Notes: generated from the letters alone by a model not told the origin. Numbered from the stretch's first letter, positions 1 to 8,941 are shown. The stretch is DNA of 64,000 bases from Hymenobacter aranciens (GCF_030580865.1 NZ_JAUQSY010000007.1:282233-346232), one strand, 5' to 3'. Numbers and translations: made by a program.

Positions 1-146
1 ACGTAGATATTACCAGCCTGAGCCGCGCCGCCAGTGGCGATGCCAGGCAGTTTGCCAGCGACGGATTGCACTACTCGGGCCACCAGATGGAGCAGTGGGC
101 CCAGCGGGTATTGCCGGTAGCGCAAACGCGGCTGCAAACGCCCTAG
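1..146 (+). CDS. SGNH/GDSL-type hydrolase, C-terminal end only
   Basis: The window opens inside this gene; only the last 47 codons (from base 3) and the TAG stop are present. The tail contains DGLHYSG followed by an amphipathic helix. This matches block V of SGNH/GDSL esterases, where the Asp and His (D-x-x-H) complete the catalytic Ser-Asp-His triad. The substrate cannot be inferred from this piece. The assignment rests on one motif and its distance from the C-terminus, so it is moderately secure. The next 220 bases before the following gene show no feature I can name. Confidence 0.6.
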   Translation, partial: VDITSLSRAASGDARQFASDGLHYSGHQMEQWAQRVLPVAQTRLQTP

Positions 147-367
147 CCGACGGAATTTCAGGCGGAAACTCAAAAAAATGTCCGGTGTTCGTCAGCCTGG
201 CAATGGTGTTCTAAATCAATAGCTGAGATTGAGCAACAATGGAAACAAAGGCCGGAGTATCCGCCGATTTCAGCCATTAGCGTTAACAGAAAAGCCGGTG
301 AAACAGTATTAAGGACCGATTCACGTCTTCCCGGGTAAGCCGGCAAGGCCCAGAAACTTCCCTTTAT

Positions 368-1201
368 ATGTTCCTCAAGAATACCCTCCGGGCCGGGCTA
401 CGGCTGGGGTGGTGCGCGGCGCTGCTGGCTACGGCAGGCTGCAACATCATCGAGTTCAGCCCCAACGACCACCGCGTCCCCGACGAATTTACCGACCTCA
501 ACCAGAAGAATCTGACCCGCCTGCTGGCCAAGCCCCTGCCCGCCGGCGACACGCTCCGCTTCGTCTTTACCGGCGACTCGCAACGCTTCTACGACCAAGC
601 CGAAGACATGGTGAAAACCATCAATGAGCGGGAAAAAAACATCCAGTTCGTGCTTGTAGCCGGTGACATATCCGATTTCAGCCTGGCCCGCGAAATGAAG
701 TGGGTGGATGAGCAGTTGCGCAAGCTCAACGTGCCCTACCTCACCGTGGTGGGCAACCACGACCTCAACGGCAACGGCCGTCCCACCTTCGAGCACATCT
801 ACGGCGCACTCGATTATTCCTTCGTGTACGGCGATACGAAGTTTATCCTCATCGACACCAACAGCCGCGAGTACAACTTCGACGGCAAGATTCCCGACAT
901 GGGCTGGCTCAATGCCCAACTCGCTAACCCCGAGGGTGCCCGCCGCCAGATGGTGATGATGCATGTGCCGCCGGATAACAGCGATTTCGACCCGAACCTG
1001 CAGGCACCTTTTGCGCAGGCCCTGGCCCGTACCCCCAATCTGGTGGCGGCCATGAACGGCCACAACCACTCCTGGCGCATCGGCCAGCTCTACAATGATG
1101 GCGTGACCTACGTCAACTCCGACGCTTTCTCGGAGCGCAGCTACGCCGTGATGACGGTGTGGGGTGACAAACAATTCCGCATCAAACGGGTGGCCTTCTA
1201 A
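368..1201 (+). CDS. Lipoprotein calcineurin-like metallophosphoesterase
   Basis: A 277-residue protein with a lipoprotein signal peptide: a hydrophobic stretch ends in ATAGC, so Cys25 should be lipidated and the enzyme anchored in the envelope. The metal-binding motifs of the calcineurin-like phosphoesterase fold occur in order: GD near 69, GDISD near 99, GNHD at 129-132, a His in MMHVPP near 199, and NGHNHSW near 230. These bind a di-metal centre that hydrolyses phosphomono- or diesters; the substrate is unknown. Its TAA stop overlaps the next ATG by one base, so the two genes are probably translationally coupled. Confidence 0.88.
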   Translation: MFLKNTLRAGLRLGWCAALLATAGCNIIEFSPNDHRVPDEFTDLNQKNLTRLLAKPLPAGDTLRFVFTGDSQRFYDQAEDMVKTINEREKNIQFVLVAGDISDFSLAREMKWVDEQLRKLNVPYLTVVGNHDLNGNGRPTFEHIYGALDYSFVYGDTKFILIDTNSREYNFDGKIPDMGWLNAQLANPEGARRQMVMMHVPPDNSDFDPNLQAPFAQALARTPNLVAAMNGHNHSWRIGQLYNDGVTYVNSDAFSERSYAVMTVWGDKQFRIKRVAF

Positions 1202-1830
1202 TGAAAAAGCTGATTCTACTCCTGTTGCTGGCCGCATTTGCCAGCCTAGCGGCGCAAGCAGCCACGCCGCCCACCTCCGGCCTCGGCCTGCGCGCCGACA
1301 ACCCGCACAAGTGGTACCGCCCCACTCACCTGCAGCTCCAAACTGGTGGTGGCCTGGGTATGGTAGCCGGGGGCGCCGGCTACGACCTCGATAAAAAGAA
1401 ATCCCTGGAGCTGGACATTCTGGTCGGCTACGTGCCTAAGTATTACGGCGGCTCCACACTAAGCCTGGCCTCAGCCAAGGCTATGTACTCTCCCTGGCGC
1501 GTGCCAATTTCGGAGAAAATTGAGCTGCTGCCTCTCACGGCAGGCCTGTATTTCAGCTATACTCACGGTACCATCAACGACGAGCTGCCAGGCCAATACT
1601 CAGCTGATTATTATTGGTTTTCGACCGACACCCGCTACGGTCCGCTGCTGGGCAGCCGCCTCACCTTCTTGGGCCCACCCATCAAGGCTACCGGTCAGCC
1701 GCGCAAAATTTCGGCGTATTATGAGCTGGGAAGCAATGATTTGTATATCATCAGCTACGTGCAGAATACGAAGGCGCTGAGTATCGGCGACATTCTGACG
1801 CTGGCGCTGGGAGTGAAGGTTGATTTTTAA
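1201..1830 (+). CDS. Exported protein of unknown function, probably outer membrane
   Basis: A 209-residue protein with a clear Sec signal peptide (MKK, a Leu/Ala core, then AAQA) whose start overlaps the stop of the phosphoesterase gene (TAATG). The mature part is rich in Tyr, Gly and alternating hydrophobic residues, and ends in a hydrophobic-aromatic strand (GVKVDF). This is compatible with an outer-membrane beta-barrel, but I recognise no family. The overlap suggests a job linked to the phosphoesterase. The reading frame is certain, the function is not. Confidence 0.75.
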   Translation: MKKLILLLLLAAFASLAAQAATPPTSGLGLRADNPHKWYRPTHLQLQTGGGLGMVAGGAGYDLDKKKSLELDILVGYVPKYYGGSTLSLASAKAMYSPWRVPISEKIELLPLTAGLYFSYTHGTINDELPGQYSADYYWFSTDTRYGPLLGSRLTFLGPPIKATGQPRKISAYYELGSNDLYIISYVQNTKALSIGDILTLALGVKVDF

Positions 1831-1840
1831 ACCGGAACTC

Positions 1841-1923
1841 TCATGCTGAACGCAGTGACGCCGCTGCTCACGCTGGAACGAACGGTTCTGGCGTGAGCAG
1901 CGGCGTCACTGCGTTTAGCATGA
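1841..1923. repeat. Long palindrome, CATGCTGAACGC family; likely bidirectional terminator
   Basis: Two 33-nt arms (1841-1873 and 1891-1923) are complementary with one mismatch and enclose a 17-nt loop. It lies between convergent genes and could end transcription both ways. The outer CATGCTGA-type sequence recurs near 7210, and a similar GTCATCCTGAG form occurs near 59440, so this is a dispersed repeat and not a simple terminator. Confidence 0.8.
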
Positions 1924-1930
1924 CAGATAG

Positions 1931-2962
1931 CTACTTGCCAGCTCCTGCCGGCACCGTCGAAGAATTGCTGTCCAGAATCTGAAATAGCTCGTCCAGCTTC
2001 GGCGTCAGAATAATTTCCGTGCGGCGGTTCATGGCCTTGTTGGCCGGGGTGTCGTTGGTGGCAATGGGTACGTATTGCGAACGTCCCGAAGCGGTTACGC
2101 GCTCCGGTGTCACACCGTTGGTGGTGAGCAGGCGGGCAATTTCGGTGGCCCGCAGGGCGCTGAGGTCCCAGTTGTCGGTGATGCCGACCGAACCGGTGCG
2201 GATGGGCACGTTGTCGGTGTGGCCTTCCACCACCACGTTCACGTCTTTCTGCTCCTGTAGCACGGTGGCCAGCTTTTTCAGGGCCTCCTGGCCTTTCGGG
2301 TCCACTTTGGTAGAGCCTGATTTAAAGAGCAATTGCTCTGACAACGACACGTACACTTTGCCATCTTTCAGCTTCACCTGCAGGTCGCTGCTGTTGAAGC
2401 TGAGTAGGGCCTTGCTCACGCGGGCCTTGAGGTCGTTCACGGCTTTGTCCTTGTCGGCCAGGGCTTGGGTGAGTTCCGTCAGGCGGGTTTCGCGCACGGC
2501 CAAGTCGGCGGCGAGGCGGTCGTTGTCGGTTTTGGCTTTCTTGAGGGTGGTCTCCAGCTCACCCAGCTCGGCCTCGCGGCGGGCCAGGTCTTTGGCTACC
2601 TTATTGTAGTCGGCCGATTTATTAGCCAGCTCCCGGTCGCTGTTTTTGAGAAGTTTATCGTAGCTATCGCTCAGCTCGTGGTAGAGCGTCTTGGTTTTGC
2701 GGTAAGCGTTGCCGGTTTCGGCCGAGTCGTTCACGAGGCGCTTACGGTCGAGCCGGAGCTGGGCCAACTCGTCGCTGGTCTTCTTAAGCTCGGCCGTAGC
2801 GGTGCGGTATTGTTTTTCGGCGTCGGCTTTGCCTTGTTCGTCAGCGGCCTGACGGGCGCGCAGGTCGTCGTATTTTTTGGCCGTCACGCAGCTGGTGAGG
2901 GCAGGGGAGGAAGCCAGCAGGGTCAGCGACAGACCCAGCAGGGCAAGAGAAGGATTTTTCAC
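1931..2962 (-). CDS. OmpA-family lipoprotein with long coiled coil
   Basis: About 343 residues. I place the start at a GTG (2962), giving MKNPSLALL followed by a hydrophobic core and the lipobox LTSC; a longer frame exists but would bury the signal peptide. After the lipidated Cys comes about 180 residues of charged heptad-like sequence, probably a coiled coil. A C-terminal OmpA domain with GHTDNVP and NWDLSALRA motifs follows and should bind peptidoglycan. The likely role is tethering the outer membrane to the wall, similar to YiaD or Pal-type proteins. It is transcribed away from accD. Confidence 0.85.
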   Translation of the reverse strand: MKNPSLALLGLSLTLLASSPALTSCVTAKKYDDLRARQAADEQGKADAEKQYRTATAELKKTSDELAQLRLDRKRLVNDSAETGNAYRKTKTLYHELSDSYDKLLKNSDRELANKSADYNKVAKDLARREAELGELETTLKKAKTDNDRLAADLAVRETRLTELTQALADKDKAVNDLKARVSKALLSFNSSDLQVKLKDGKVYVSLSEQLLFKSGSTKVDPKGQEALKKLATVLQEQKDVNVVVEGHTDNVPIRTGSVGITDNWDLSALRATEIARLLTTNGVTPERVTASGRSQYVPIATNDTPANKAMNRRTEIILTPKLDELFQILDSNSSTVPAGAGK

Positions 2963-3096
2963 GAAAAGCACTAAAAATAAAACCGCTGCCACCGGCCGGT
3001 TTGAAAGTCGTCGGCCGGGGCGCTTTGGCTTGGCAAGGTACTGCCCAATGGCGCCCCTATGCAACTGCCCCACTGCCAGCCAAGCAATTTTCGGCC

Positions 3097-3104
3097 TATC
3101 TTTG
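3097..3104 (+). promoter_or_regulatory. Putative -7 promoter element for accD
   Basis: TATCTTTG fits the Bacteroidota -7 consensus TAnnTTTG. It would give accD a leader of about 125 nt. No good -33 TTTG is visible, so this is a weak prediction. Confidence 0.4.
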
Positions 3105-3235
3105 TCGGCCCTCCGCCCCCGATTTTACTTCTTTTCTGCTTTCCCTGACCTTCCGGCGGAGATGTAATCAAAAGTTAACAATTGTCCCGATTGGTGCTTT
3201 TGGTTCCTAATTTTTAATTCAGAAAATTCCCCGCA

Positions 3236-4129
3236 ATGGCTTGGTTTAAACGACAGGAGAAGGGTATCATCACCCCCACCGAGCAGAAAAAAGAAACGCC
3301 CGATGGGCTGTGGTACAAGTGCCCCGAGTGCAAAACCGTGGCCACTATGGCCGAGCACAAGCGCCTGCTCTACGTGTGTGGCAACTGCGGCCACCACGAC
3401 CGCATCGAGGCCGTCGATTACTTTGAAATGCTGTTCGATGGCGGGCAGTTCGAGGAGATGGACGCCAACCTGACCTCCGGCGACCCGCTGAGCTTCGTGG
3501 ATACCAAGGCCTACCCGCAGCGCGTGCAGGCCACCGAGCGCAACACTGGCCTGAAGGACGCCGTGCGCACCGCCCATGGCCTCAGCGCCGGGCAGCCGCT
3601 GGTGGTGGCAGCCATGGATTTCAAGTTTATCGGCGGCTCGATGGGCTCGGTGGTGGGCGAAAAAATTGCCCGCGCCATCGACCATGCCCGCAAGACCCGC
3701 ACCCCCTTTCTCATGATTTCGCGCTCGGGCGGCGCCCGCATGATGGAAGCCGGTTACTCGCTGATGCAGATGGCCAAAACCTCAGCCAAGCTCGCGCTGC
3801 TGGCTGAAGCCGGGGTGCCCTACGTGAGCCTCCTGACCGACCCCACGACGGGCGGCGTCACGGCTTCCTTCGCCATGCTTGGCGACTTCAACATTGCCGA
3901 GCCCGGCGCCCTCATCGGCTTTGCCGGCCCGCGCGTTATTAAGGAAACCATCGGTAAAGACCTGCCCAAAGGCTTCCAAAGTGCTGAATTCGTGCTCGAA
4001 CACGGCTTTCTCGACTTTATCGTGGACCGCCGCGAGCTGAAGCAGCGTCTGGCCGACCTTCTGGGGATGCTGCGCACAAATAATGCTGTGCCTGCCGAAG
4101 CGACAACTGCCGCTGTTAAAGCACATTAG
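3236..4129 (+). CDS. accD: Acetyl-CoA carboxylase carboxyltransferase subunit beta
   Basis: A 297-residue cytoplasmic protein. With AccA it transfers the carboxyl group from carboxybiotin to acetyl-CoA, the committed step of fatty-acid synthesis. The N-terminal zinc ribbon is intact (Cys29, Cys32, Cys48, Cys51), and the crotonase-like core contains [10 protein letters not shown] and the Gly-rich [16 protein letters not shown] segment. Length and motif order are normal for AccD. It is a single-gene unit, followed by a strong terminator at 4172. Confidence 0.97.
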   Translation: MAWFKRQEKGIITPTEQKKETPDGLWYKCPECKTVATMAEHKRLLYVCGNCGHHDRIEAVDYFEMLFDGGQFEEMDANLTSGDPLSFVDTKAYPQRVQATERNTGLKDAVRTAHGLSAGQPLVVAAMDFKFIGGSMGSVVGEKIARAIDHARKTRTPFLMISRSGGARMMEAGYSLMQMAKTSAKLALLAEAGVPYVSLLTDPTTGGVTASFAMLGDFNIAEPGALIGFAGPRVIKETIGKDLPKGFQSAEFVLEHGFLDFIVDRRELKQRLADLLGMLRTNNAVPAEATTAAVKAH

Positions 4130-4171
4130 TAAGCGTAGTTAGTCGGCGTTTAGAGTTCGGCACACTTCTTG

Positions 4172-4205
4172 AAAAAGCCCGTTGTGTTACCACAGCGGGC
4201 TTTTT
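4172..4205 (+). terminator. Rho-independent terminator after accD
   Basis: A GC-rich hairpin (AAAAAGCCCG with a 4-nt loop and CGGGCTTTTT) ends in a T tract 42 bases after the accD stop. Confidence 0.9.
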
Positions 4206-4249
4206 CACGTAGAAGCACCGCAACTACTCTTCACCATTTTCTTTTTTTC

Positions 4250-4987
4250 ATGACTACTTCGAAATCTCTCCTCGCCGTGCTGATGGCCTTTGTGCTGCTA
4301 TTCAGTTCCTGCGCGACTTCTAACCCGTCGAACGGCACGCTGTCGGATGCCAACGGCACTGGCGTGCGCAAGGATGGCATGAGTAAAACAACCAAAGGCG
4401 GCCTCATTGGGGCTGGTACTGGTGCAGCTGCTGGTGCCATCATAGGCGGTTTAATTGGCGGTGGACGTGGCACAGCTATTGGGGCTATCGCTGGTGCTGC
4501 CGTGGGCGGTGGTACTGGGGCCGTCATTGGTCGCAAAATGGACAATCAGGCTGCTGACCTACAGCGCGATATGCAGAATGCTAAGGTTGAGCGTGTAGGC
4601 GAAGGCATTAAAATCACCTTCGACTCGGGTATTTTGTTTGATACCAATCAGTCTGCGTTGCGTCCGGCTTCGATAACCGAAATCGACAAGATGGCTGCCG
4701 TGCTTCAGAAATACCCCGACACTAACGTGTTAATTGAAGGGCATACCGATGCTAGTGGTAATGATGCCATCAACCAGCCGCTAAGCCTGCGTCGTGCTCA
4801 AGCCGTAGCTAACGAAACTATTGCCAAAGGGGTAGCGGCTAACCGGGTAACCACGCAAGGTTACGGTTCAAGCCAACCCGTTGGTGACAACAATACTGTC
4901 GAGGGCAAGCAAGCCAATCGTCGTGTGGAAGTGGCTATCTATGCCAACGAAAAAATGAAAAAAGCTGCTGAGAAAGGCGATTTGTAG
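4250..4987 (+). CDS. Glycine-zipper OmpA-family lipoprotein
   Basis: About 245 residues from the ATG at 4250; the longer frame would start inside the accD terminator. A lipoprotein signal ends in LFSSC. A 45-residue glycine zipper (alternating Gly/Ala/Ile, able to insert in membranes) follows, then a C-terminal OmpA domain with GHTDASG, LSLRRAQAV and ANRRVEVAI, which bind peptidoglycan. It closely resembles the protein at 5632-6348, with the same domains and the same AEK/KMKKAA-type tail, so the two are recent paralogues. It stands alone between two terminators. Confidence 0.88.
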   Translation: MTTSKSLLAVLMAFVLLFSSCATSNPSNGTLSDANGTGVRKDGMSKTTKGGLIGAGTGAAAGAIIGGLIGGGRGTAIGAIAGAAVGGGTGAVIGRKMDNQAADLQRDMQNAKVERVGEGIKITFDSGILFDTNQSALRPASITEIDKMAAVLQKYPDTNVLIEGHTDASGNDAINQPLSLRRAQAVANETIAKGVAANRVTTQGYGSSQPVGDNNTVEGKQANRRVEVAIYANEKMKKAAEKGDL

Positions 4988-5010
4988 GCCTCTTCTATAG
5001 TCTTAATTAT

Positions 5011-5042
5011 CAAAAAGGCCACCTCACTAGGTGGCCTTTTTG
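5011..5042 (+). terminator. Rho-independent terminator
   Basis: AAAAAGGCCACC, a 6-nt loop and GGTGGCCTTTTT form a perfect stem with a T tract 23 bases after the OmpA-type gene. Confidence 0.9.
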
Positions 5043-5130
5043 ATGGGCCATTGCTACCGGTCTACAACTCCATTGCCGGGCTTACGTTTAAGAGGCTTGT
5101 TTTTATTCCAACTTCTAATTTAACTTCACC

Positions 5131-5400
5131 ATGAAAGTCCTTAAGTTTTTTCTGTTGACGATAATGGCCTTTTTTATGCTGGTAGGCTCGGCTCAGGCGC
5201 AGGAGAAGAAAGGCTGGAGCCGCAAGGCCAAAGGCGCGGCCATTGGCGCGGGGGCCGGGGCAGCTACTGGTGCCGTGGTAGGCGGCGGCAAAGGCGCACT
5301 GATTGGCGCTGCAGCAGGCACGGTAGCCGGCGGGGCAATCGGGCGCAAAAAAGACAAGAAAAAAGACCCCGTGCGCTACGAGCAATACCGCAAAAAATAG
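5131..5400 (+). CDS. Small exported glycine-zipper protein
   Basis: An 89-residue protein with a signal peptide (MKVLKFFLLTIMAFFMLVG to AQAQ) and a Gly/Ala zipper covering most of the mature chain, then a lysine-rich tail. It looks like the zipper domain of its neighbours without the OmpA domain. YMGG-type zipper proteins insert in or span membranes, but the function here is unknown. It lies between the two zipper-OmpA paralogues, with its own terminator, so the three probably arose by local duplication. Confidence 0.8.
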   Translation: MKVLKFFLLTIMAFFMLVGSAQAQEKKGWSRKAKGAAIGAGAGAATGAVVGGGKGALIGAAAGTVAGGAIGRKKDKKKDPVRYEQYRKK

Positions 5401-5434
5401 GTGCGGTTTGTCGAAAATGAACTGCTGAGGCAGC

Positions 5435-5466
5435 AAAAAGGCCGGGCGCTACGCGCGGCCTTTTTT
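5435..5466 (+). terminator. Rho-independent terminator
   Basis: AAAAAGGCCG and CGGCCTTTTTT pair around a short GC-rich loop, 34 bases after the small zipper gene. Confidence 0.85.
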
Positions 5467-5631
5467 AGTGCTTCGACGGGTGAAATGACAAACTGAGCGG
5501 GAGCAACGACCAGTTAGGGGAAAATGAGTTTGGCAAGGTGGTTGCAAATAGCGTACTTCGCGGGCCGTTGCCGAAAGCAGCGAATTTCTCCCGACCTTTA
5601 CTTTAAACAACTCCCATTTTTTCCCAACACC

Positions 5632-6348
5632 ATGAAAAATTTTCGTTTGCCGCTCACTTTCCTGTTCGCCCTGCTATTGCTAGTGAACAATTTCGTGCAG
5701 GCTCAAACCACGACCGTAAGCACTGAGAAGCCGAAAGGCATGAGCAAAGCCGTGAAAGGTGGCATCATTGGCGGCCTGGGTGGCGCCGTGGCGGGTGGCG
5801 TAGCCGGCCGTCTCATCGGCGGCAAGAAGGGCACTGCTACCGGTGCCATCATCGGGGCCGCCGTGGGTGGCACGGCTGGCGTGCTCATCGGCAAGAAAAT
5901 GGACAAGCAGGCTGCCGAGCTGCGTCGCGACCTCGAAGGCGCTAAAGTAGAGCGCGTGGGCGAAGGCATTAAAATCACCTTCGCTTCGGGCATCCTGTTC
6001 GGCACCAACTCGTCGACCCTGACTCCGGAAGCCGCTGGCAACATCGACCAGCTGGCTGCTACGCTGAAAAAGTACGCCGACACCAATGTGACCATCGAAG
6101 GCCACACCGACTCGTCGGGTTCGGACAAAATCAACCAGCCGCTGAGCGAGCGCCGCGCCCAGGCCGTGGCTAATGAAATCACCGCTCAGGGCGTGGATGA
6201 AACCCGCATCACCACCACCGGCTATGGCTCGACCCAGCCGGTAGGCGACAACGCTACCGCCGCTGGCAAAGCTGCCAACCGTCGCGTAGAAGTGGCCATC
6301 TTTGCCAACGAGAAGATGCAGAAGGCTGCCAAGAAAGGCCAGCTGTAG
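5632..6348 (+). CDS. Glycine-zipper OmpA-family protein
   Basis: About 238 residues from the ATG at 5632, chosen because it begins a clean signal peptide (MKNFRLPLTFLFALLLL to VQAQ); an upstream extension has no such feature. The domains are a glycine zipper (about 40-90) and an OmpA peptidoglycan-binding domain with GHTDSSG, LSERRAQAV and ANRRVEVAI. It differs from the paralogue at 4250 in using signal peptidase I instead of a lipobox. The likely role is envelope integrity. Confidence 0.88.
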   Translation: MKNFRLPLTFLFALLLLVNNFVQAQTTTVSTEKPKGMSKAVKGGIIGGLGGAVAGGVAGRLIGGKKGTATGAIIGAAVGGTAGVLIGKKMDKQAAELRRDLEGAKVERVGEGIKITFASGILFGTNSSTLTPEAAGNIDQLAATLKKYADTNVTIEGHTDSSGSDKINQPLSERRAQAVANEITAQGVDETRITTTGYGSTQPVGDNATAAGKAANRRVEVAIFANEKMQKAAKKGQL

Positions 6349-6373
6349 GCCTTAGACTTGCAAATAACTGCTT

Positions 6374-6402
6374 AAAAAGCCGCCCGTCAGGGCGGCTTTT
6401 TT
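6374..6402 (+). terminator. Rho-independent terminator
   Basis: AAAAAGCCGCCC, a 4-nt loop and GGGCGGCTTTTTT, 25 bases after the OmpA-type gene. Confidence 0.9.
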
Positions 6403-6435
6403 CGTTTAGGGCTGACTGCTAACTCCCCACTCACC

Positions 6436-7203
6436 GTGAATAAGGTCACCTACTCCGCTTCTGCCCAGGAAAAAATCCTCGCCGACCACGAAATCCTCGA
6501 CCGATTCTACGGCCACCTGCCGCCGGAGCCGCGCCGCACGCCTATGCGTGAGCTGATTTCGACGGTACTCTCGCATCGTACCACCCATGCCGACGAAGAG
6601 CTGGCCTACGACCGCATGCTCGAAGCCTTCGGCGACTGGGCCGGGGTGCTGGCGGCGCCCACGGCCGAGCTGGCGCACGCCATTCGCACCACGCGCTGGC
6701 CCGATACGCAGGCGCCCCGCATTCAAGAGATTCTGCGCCGTATTCAGGCCGAGACGGGTGGGCAGTTCGACCTCGATTTTCTGGCCGACTGGCCGACGGA
6801 AAAGGGCATGGAATGGCTGACCGATATGCCGGGCATCGGGCTGAAAACGGCCTCACTGCTGCTGCTGTTCAATTACCACAAGCCAGTATTGCCCGTCGAT
6901 ACGCACGTGCACCGGGTGGCGCAGCGGGTAGGGTTTCTGGGGCCGAAGGTGTCGGTGGAGAAGGCGCACTCAGTGCTGCTGGCGCTGCTGCCGGCCGATG
7001 CGGAAGCCTTGTTCAACTTCCACAAACACAATTACTGGCATGGGCAGCAGATTTGCTTTTTTCTGAAGCCGAACTGTGGTCGTTGCCCGCTCAAAGGCTT
7101 TTGCAATTATTATCTGGAGCATTATGGAGCGGCTACGGCCGAGGCGCTGGCGGCTACGCCCACGGTTTGGGATGCGGCGGCCTGGGGCAAGCTGCCGCAT
7201 TAG
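6436..7203 (+). CDS. Endonuclease III-family DNA glycosylase
   Basis: A 255-residue protein with a GTG start. It has the helix-hairpin-helix of the Nth superfamily (MPGIGLKTASLLLLF, with the catalytic-type Lys), the catalytic Asp segment PVDTHVHRVAQR, and a C-terminal [4Fe-4S] cluster with the classic spacing C-x6-C-x2-C-x5-C. It should excise damaged bases in base excision repair. It is somewhat longer and more divergent than E. coli Nth, so substrate range is uncertain and I give no symbol. Confidence 0.9.
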   Translation: MNKVTYSASAQEKILADHEILDRFYGHLPPEPRRTPMRELISTVLSHRTTHADEELAYDRMLEAFGDWAGVLAAPTAELAHAIRTTRWPDTQAPRIQEILRRIQAETGGQFDLDFLADWPTEKGMEWLTDMPGIGLKTASLLLLFNYHKPVLPVDTHVHRVAQRVGFLGPKVSVEKAHSVLLALLPADAEALFNFHKHNYWHGQQICFFLKPNCGRCPLKGFCNYYLEHYGAATAEALAATPTVWDAAAWGKLPH

Positions 7204-7209
7204 TATTTA

Positions 7210-7324
7210 TCATGCTGAGCGCAGCGAAGCATCTTCTCATACCAAAACGAAGAGCGAGGTTTGCTGTTCTGACCTGACAAGCTGCTTCCCTAGCTGACGC
7301 CGACCTCCGGTTCGTCAGCATGAC
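7210..7324. repeat. Imperfect palindrome, CATGCTGA family
   Basis: TCATGCTGAGCGCAGCGAAGC at the left edge faces TTCGTCAGCATGAC at the right edge, with a less complementary centre. The ends match the repeat at 1841. It separates the glycosylase and radical SAM genes. Confidence 0.65.
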
Positions 7325-7334
7325 AGGGCGGCGC

Positions 7335-7342
7335 TACCTTTA
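7335..7342 (+). promoter_or_regulatory. Putative -7 element, nearly leaderless start
   Basis: TACCTTTA matches TAnnTTTG at 7 of 8 positions and ends 4 bases before the preferred ATG at 7347. This favours that ATG over the one at 7320 and suggests a very short leader. Confidence 0.45.
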
Positions 7343-7346
7343 CATC

Positions 7347-8336
7347 ATGCGTCTCGTCAAGCATCCCGTCCTCTGCAATTACTACGTCACCTACCGCTGC
7401 AATGCGAAGTGCGCGTTTTGCGACATCTGGGAGAAGCCCTCGCCCTACGTGACGCTGGAGCAGGTGGAAGCCAACCTGCGCGACCTGAAAAAGCTAGGCG
7501 TGTCAGTCATCGACTTCACCGGCGGCGAGCCGCTGCTGCACCGGCAATTGCCTGACTTCGTGCGCCTGGCCCGCAAAATGGGCTTCATCACCACCGTCAC
7601 GACCAACGGCCTGCTCTACCCCAAAAACGCCGAAAAGCTGCGTGGCCAGGTCGACATGCTGCACTTTTCGCTCGACAGCATCGACCGCGAAACGCACGAC
7701 CGGGGCCGGGGCGTGGCTTGCTACGATTTTGTGATGGAAAGCATCCGTGTGGCGCTGGAGCTGGGCGAGCGGCCGGACATTCTGTTCACCGTTTTTCGCC
7801 ATAACCTGCGGGAGCTGGAGCAAGTGTACCAGGAAATCACGCAGCCTAATGGCCTGGTGCTGATTATCAACCCGGCTTTTGAGTACAACGGCGTTGAAAC
7901 CGGTGAGCAGCTGAGCGAAGACGAACTGGATTTTCTCTCGGCCTTCGGCAAGCGCAAGGGCGTGTACCTCAACGAGGCCTTCATCCAGCTGCGTCGCGAT
8001 GGTGGCAACCACGTAGCCAAGCCCGTGTGCCGGGCCGCCAGCACCACGCTGGTCATCTCACCCTACAACGAACTGGTGCTGCCCTGTTATCACCTCGGCG
8101 AGCAGAAATTTCCCATCGAAGGCCAGCTATTCGACTTATACCAATCAGCTGAAGTGCAGGGCCTGGCTGCGCTGGAGGGTCGTCTGCCGGCCTGCGAGGG
8201 CTGCACCATCAACTGCTACATGCAGCCCAGCTTCGCGGTCGAAACCAGCAAATATTTCTGGCAGGCCCTGCCCAGCACCCTGAAATATAACTGGGAGAAA
8301 GGAACGTGGAAACGGATGTTTGCAATGAGCAATTGA
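7347..8336 (+). CDS. Radical SAM protein with C-terminal SPASM-like cysteines
   Basis: About 329 residues. Near the N-terminus CNAKCAFC gives the C-x3-C-x2-C motif that binds the [4Fe-4S] cluster cleaving S-adenosylmethionine, followed by the GGEPLL motif. The C-terminal part holds further cysteines (CRAAS, PCYHLG, CEGCTINC), as in SPASM/twitch domains that bind extra clusters. The substrate is unknown; there is no peptide precursor beside it. Its final residues and TGA stop lie inside a palindromic repeat that begins at 8323. Confidence 0.85.
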   Translation: MRLVKHPVLCNYYVTYRCNAKCAFCDIWEKPSPYVTLEQVEANLRDLKKLGVSVIDFTGGEPLLHRQLPDFVRLARKMGFITTVTTNGLLYPKNAEKLRGQVDMLHFSLDSIDRETHDRGRGVACYDFVMESIRVALELGERPDILFTVFRHNLRELEQVYQEITQPNGLVLIINPAFEYNGVETGEQLSEDELDFLSAFGKRKGVYLNEAFIQLRRDGGNHVAKPVCRAASTTLVISPYNELVLPCYHLGEQKFPIEGQLFDLYQSAEVQGLAALEGRLPACEGCTINCYMQPSFAVETSKYFWQALPSTLKYNWEKGTWKRMFAMSN

Positions 8337-8414
8337 CAATGAATAATCAGCAATTGCTTGCCGATAGAAACGATTCGCTACAATTGTTAATTGCTCATTA
8401 TTAATTGTTAATTA
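8323..8414. repeat. AT-rich palindrome (AATGAGCAATTGACAA family)
   Basis: The left arm around 8323-8347 is complementary to the right arm ending near 8414, and both carry AATTGCTCATT/AATGAGCAATT. It supplies the stop codon of the upstream radical SAM gene and reaches to within 6 bases of the next start. Confidence 0.7.
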
Positions 8415-8419
8415 AAAAA

Positions 8420-8941
8420 ATGCCCGCACTTATTCTGCCCGTTCACGGTATTCATCCTCAGATTCCGGCCGATTGTTTCGTGGCCGACAACGCCACCATC
8501 ATCGGCGACGTGGTGCTGGGGCGGGGCTGCACGGTGTGGTTCACGGCCGTTATTCGGGGCGACGTCCATAGCATCCGCATCGGCGACGAAACCAACGTGC
8601 AGGATGGGGCCGTGCTGCATTGCACCTATCAAAAGGCGCCGCTCACTATCGGCAGCCGCGTCAGCATCGGGCACCGGGCGCTGGTGCACGGCTGCACCGT
8701 GGAAGACGATGTGCTCATTGGCATGGGGGCCATCGTGATGGACCACGCCGTGGTAGGCACGGGCTGCATCGTCGCGGCCGGGGCCGTGGTGCTGGAGAAT
8801 TTCGTGTGCGAGCCGGGCTATTTGTATGCCGGGGTGCCCGCCAAAAAAATCAAGCCCGTGACGGCGGAGCAACGGGAAGGGCTGCGTAGGACAGCGGCGA
8901 ATTACCAGACCTATGCCAGCTGGCTTACTCCCTTAAAGTAG
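8420..8941 (+). CDS. Gamma carbonic anhydrase family protein
   Basis: A 173-residue left-handed beta-helix protein made of hexapeptide repeats (IGDVVLG, IRIGDE, IGSRVSIG, VLIGMGAIV and others). The three zinc-ligand histidines are present as His67, His85 and His90, the H-x17-H-x4-H spacing of gamma carbonic anhydrases, and RGD at 46-48 is conserved. It may hydrate CO2 or be a YrdA/PaaY-like relative with little activity. The ATG at 8420 directly follows a palindromic repeat. Confidence 0.9.
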   Translation: MPALILPVHGIHPQIPADCFVADNATIIGDVVLGRGCTVWFTAVIRGDVHSIRIGDETNVQDGAVLHCTYQKAPLTIGSRVSIGHRALVHGCTVEDDVLIGMGAIVMDHAVVGTGCIVAAGAVVLENFVCEPGYLYAGVPAKKIKPVTAEQREGLRRTAANYQTYASWLTPLK

